DNA of 20,619 nt, taken from the IMG/VR virus record IMGVR_UViG_3300035156_000276, positions 1 to 20,619 of that record. One strand, given 5' to 3'. Shown piece by piece: positions 19,681 to 20,619 of the stretch (position 1 is the stretch's first letter; each line of letters opens with the position of its first letter). Source of the stretch: a virus. Both the position numbers and the translations under genes were made by a program. The notes beneath the pieces were generated by a model. That model saw only the letters and a program-made list of their open reading frames with translations, did not search any database and had not been told where the DNA came from.

Positions 19681-20619
19681 GTGTCCGCCGATTTTGTCGG
19701 CATTGCGCTCGAATATGCGCAGGCTGTGGCCGGTCGAAAGATCGTCGCATGCAAATGGGTAAGGCTGGCCTGCAAGCGACATCTGGACGATCTAAAGGCG
19801 GCCAAGAAACGGAAAGCAAAATACTATTTCGATGAGGCGGCGGCAAATAAAGTTTGCGAGTTTCTGTCGCTGATGCCGCATACCAAAGGCAAATGGGCGC
19901 GCAAACGCGAACTCATTGTCCTGCAGCCGTGGCAGTGCTTTGCGTTCTGCACACTCTTTGGTTGGAAGCAGACGAAGGACGATCGGCGCCGGTACCGCAA
20001 AGCCTACTTCGCTGTGCCGCGGAAGAACGGCAAGTCGATCATCGGCTCCGGTATCGGTCTGTACATGTTCGCTGCTGACGGTGAATTCGGCGCCGAGGTG
20101 TACGCCGGAGCCGGCACCGAAAAGCAGGCATGGGAAGTTTTCCGCCCCGCCAAACAGATGCTCGAGCGCACGCCTGAACTGCGCGAGGCCCTAGGCGCGG
20201 AGGTGATGGCGAAGTCGTTATTCAATCCTGACGACGGCTCGCGGTTTGAACCAGTAATCGGCAAGCCTGGTGATGGGTCAAGCCCTTCATGCGCGATCGT
20301 CGATGAGTACCACGAGCACGATACCAGCGATCTTGTCGATACGATGGAAACCGGCATGGGGTCTCGTGAGCAGCCTTTGATGCTGATGATCACGACGGCC
20401 GGGTTCAACATCGCCGGGCCATGCTACGACCAGGAGACTGAGGCCAAAAAGGTGCTTGACGGCGTCCTCGAAAACGATGAGCTGTTCTCCCTGATCTACA
20501 CGATCGACGACAACGATAAGTGGAACGACCCGAAAGCGCTGTACAAGGCGAACCCGAACATGGGCGTGTCGGTCGACGAAGACTTTCTGCTGAGCCAGCA
20601 GCGACAGGCGGTGCAAAGC
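19681..20619 (+). CDS. terL: Terminase large subunit, 5' part
   Basis: The frame opens with GTG at 19681 and remains open to the window edge (313 codons), so the C-terminal nuclease domain is outside. The ATPase domain shows Walker A PRKNGKS (113-119), the adaptor-like Y.GAGTEKQA segment, Walker B AIVDEYHE (205-212) and the coupling motif TTAG (399-type motif seen as MITTAGFN). This is a Terminase_1-type, HK97-like packaging motor that drives DNA into the procapsid. Start chosen because GTG follows the small subunit stop by one base and no earlier start exists. Confidence 0.96.
   Translation, partial: MSADFVGIALEYAQAVAGRKIVACKWVRLACKRHLDDLKAAKKRKAKYYFDEAAANKVCEFLSLMPHTKGKWARKRELIVLQPWQCFAFCTLFGWKQTKDDRRRYRKAYFAVPRKNGKSIIGSGIGLYMFAADGEFGAEVYAGAGTEKQAWEVFRPAKQMLERTPELREALGAEVMAKSLFNPDDGSRFEPVIGKPGDGSSPSCAIVDEYHEHDTSDLVDTMETGMGSREQPLMLMITTAGFNIAGPCYDQETEAKKVLDGVLENDELFSLIYTIDDNDKWNDPKALYKANPNMGVSVDEDFLLSQQRQAVQS

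Overview
The window looks like part of a betaproteobacterial chromosome, most likely Oxalobacteraceae (Massilia/Duganella/Janthinobacterium-like). Grounds: two PEP-CTERM exosortase substrates, moderately high GC, a BPSL0067-type protein, and a phage module with Burkholderiales-style genes. The genus is an inference; no rRNA gene is present to settle it.

Left part (1-6285), host accessory DNA: the 3' end of a PhnB-like VOC protein, two PEP-CTERM secreted proteins, an overlapping pair of a BPSL0067-type (predicted NlpC/P60-like) protein and a secreted STY0301-type protein that could be an effector-immunity pair, an AT-rich orphan gene, and an IS5-family insertion sequence. A short dispersed repeat (TTCGTCTAAAGATGAGCCC joined to CTGACCCCGTTGGGC) occurs in several copies and lies directly against the right end of the IS.

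Right part (about 6286 to the end), a prophage or remnant: it begins at a 23-bp tRNA 3'-end fragment that looks like an attachment site. A leftward operon follows (ribbon-helix-helix protein, excisionase-like protein, two helix-turn-helix proteins, zinc-ribbon protein, coiled-coil membrane protein). Facing it is a rightward early region (second ribbon-helix-helix protein, small unknowns, AlpA-like regulator). Then comes a tightly coupled replication operon of four unknowns, an O-like initiator gene carrying five palindromic iterons (a probable origin), and a DnaB helicase. Beyond that are an LPD29-like protein and a possible late regulator. No integrase, classical repressor, lysis or structural gene is visible; the window ends inside the terminase large subunit.

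The most striking part is the RNA-rich segment 15958-17390: a class II tRNA with a leucine-type body but a UGA (serine) anticodon and a decayed acceptor end; an undescribed 126-nt element closed by a 17-bp helix; a tRNA-Gly(UCC); and immediately after it a circularly permuted (two-piece) tmRNA gene. In the tmRNA the T-arm/CCA piece lies upstream of the piece with the tag frame. The encoded tag reads ANDAEFKVAAYA. Together they suggest a phage-borne translation and ribosome-rescue cassette placed before the packaging genes.
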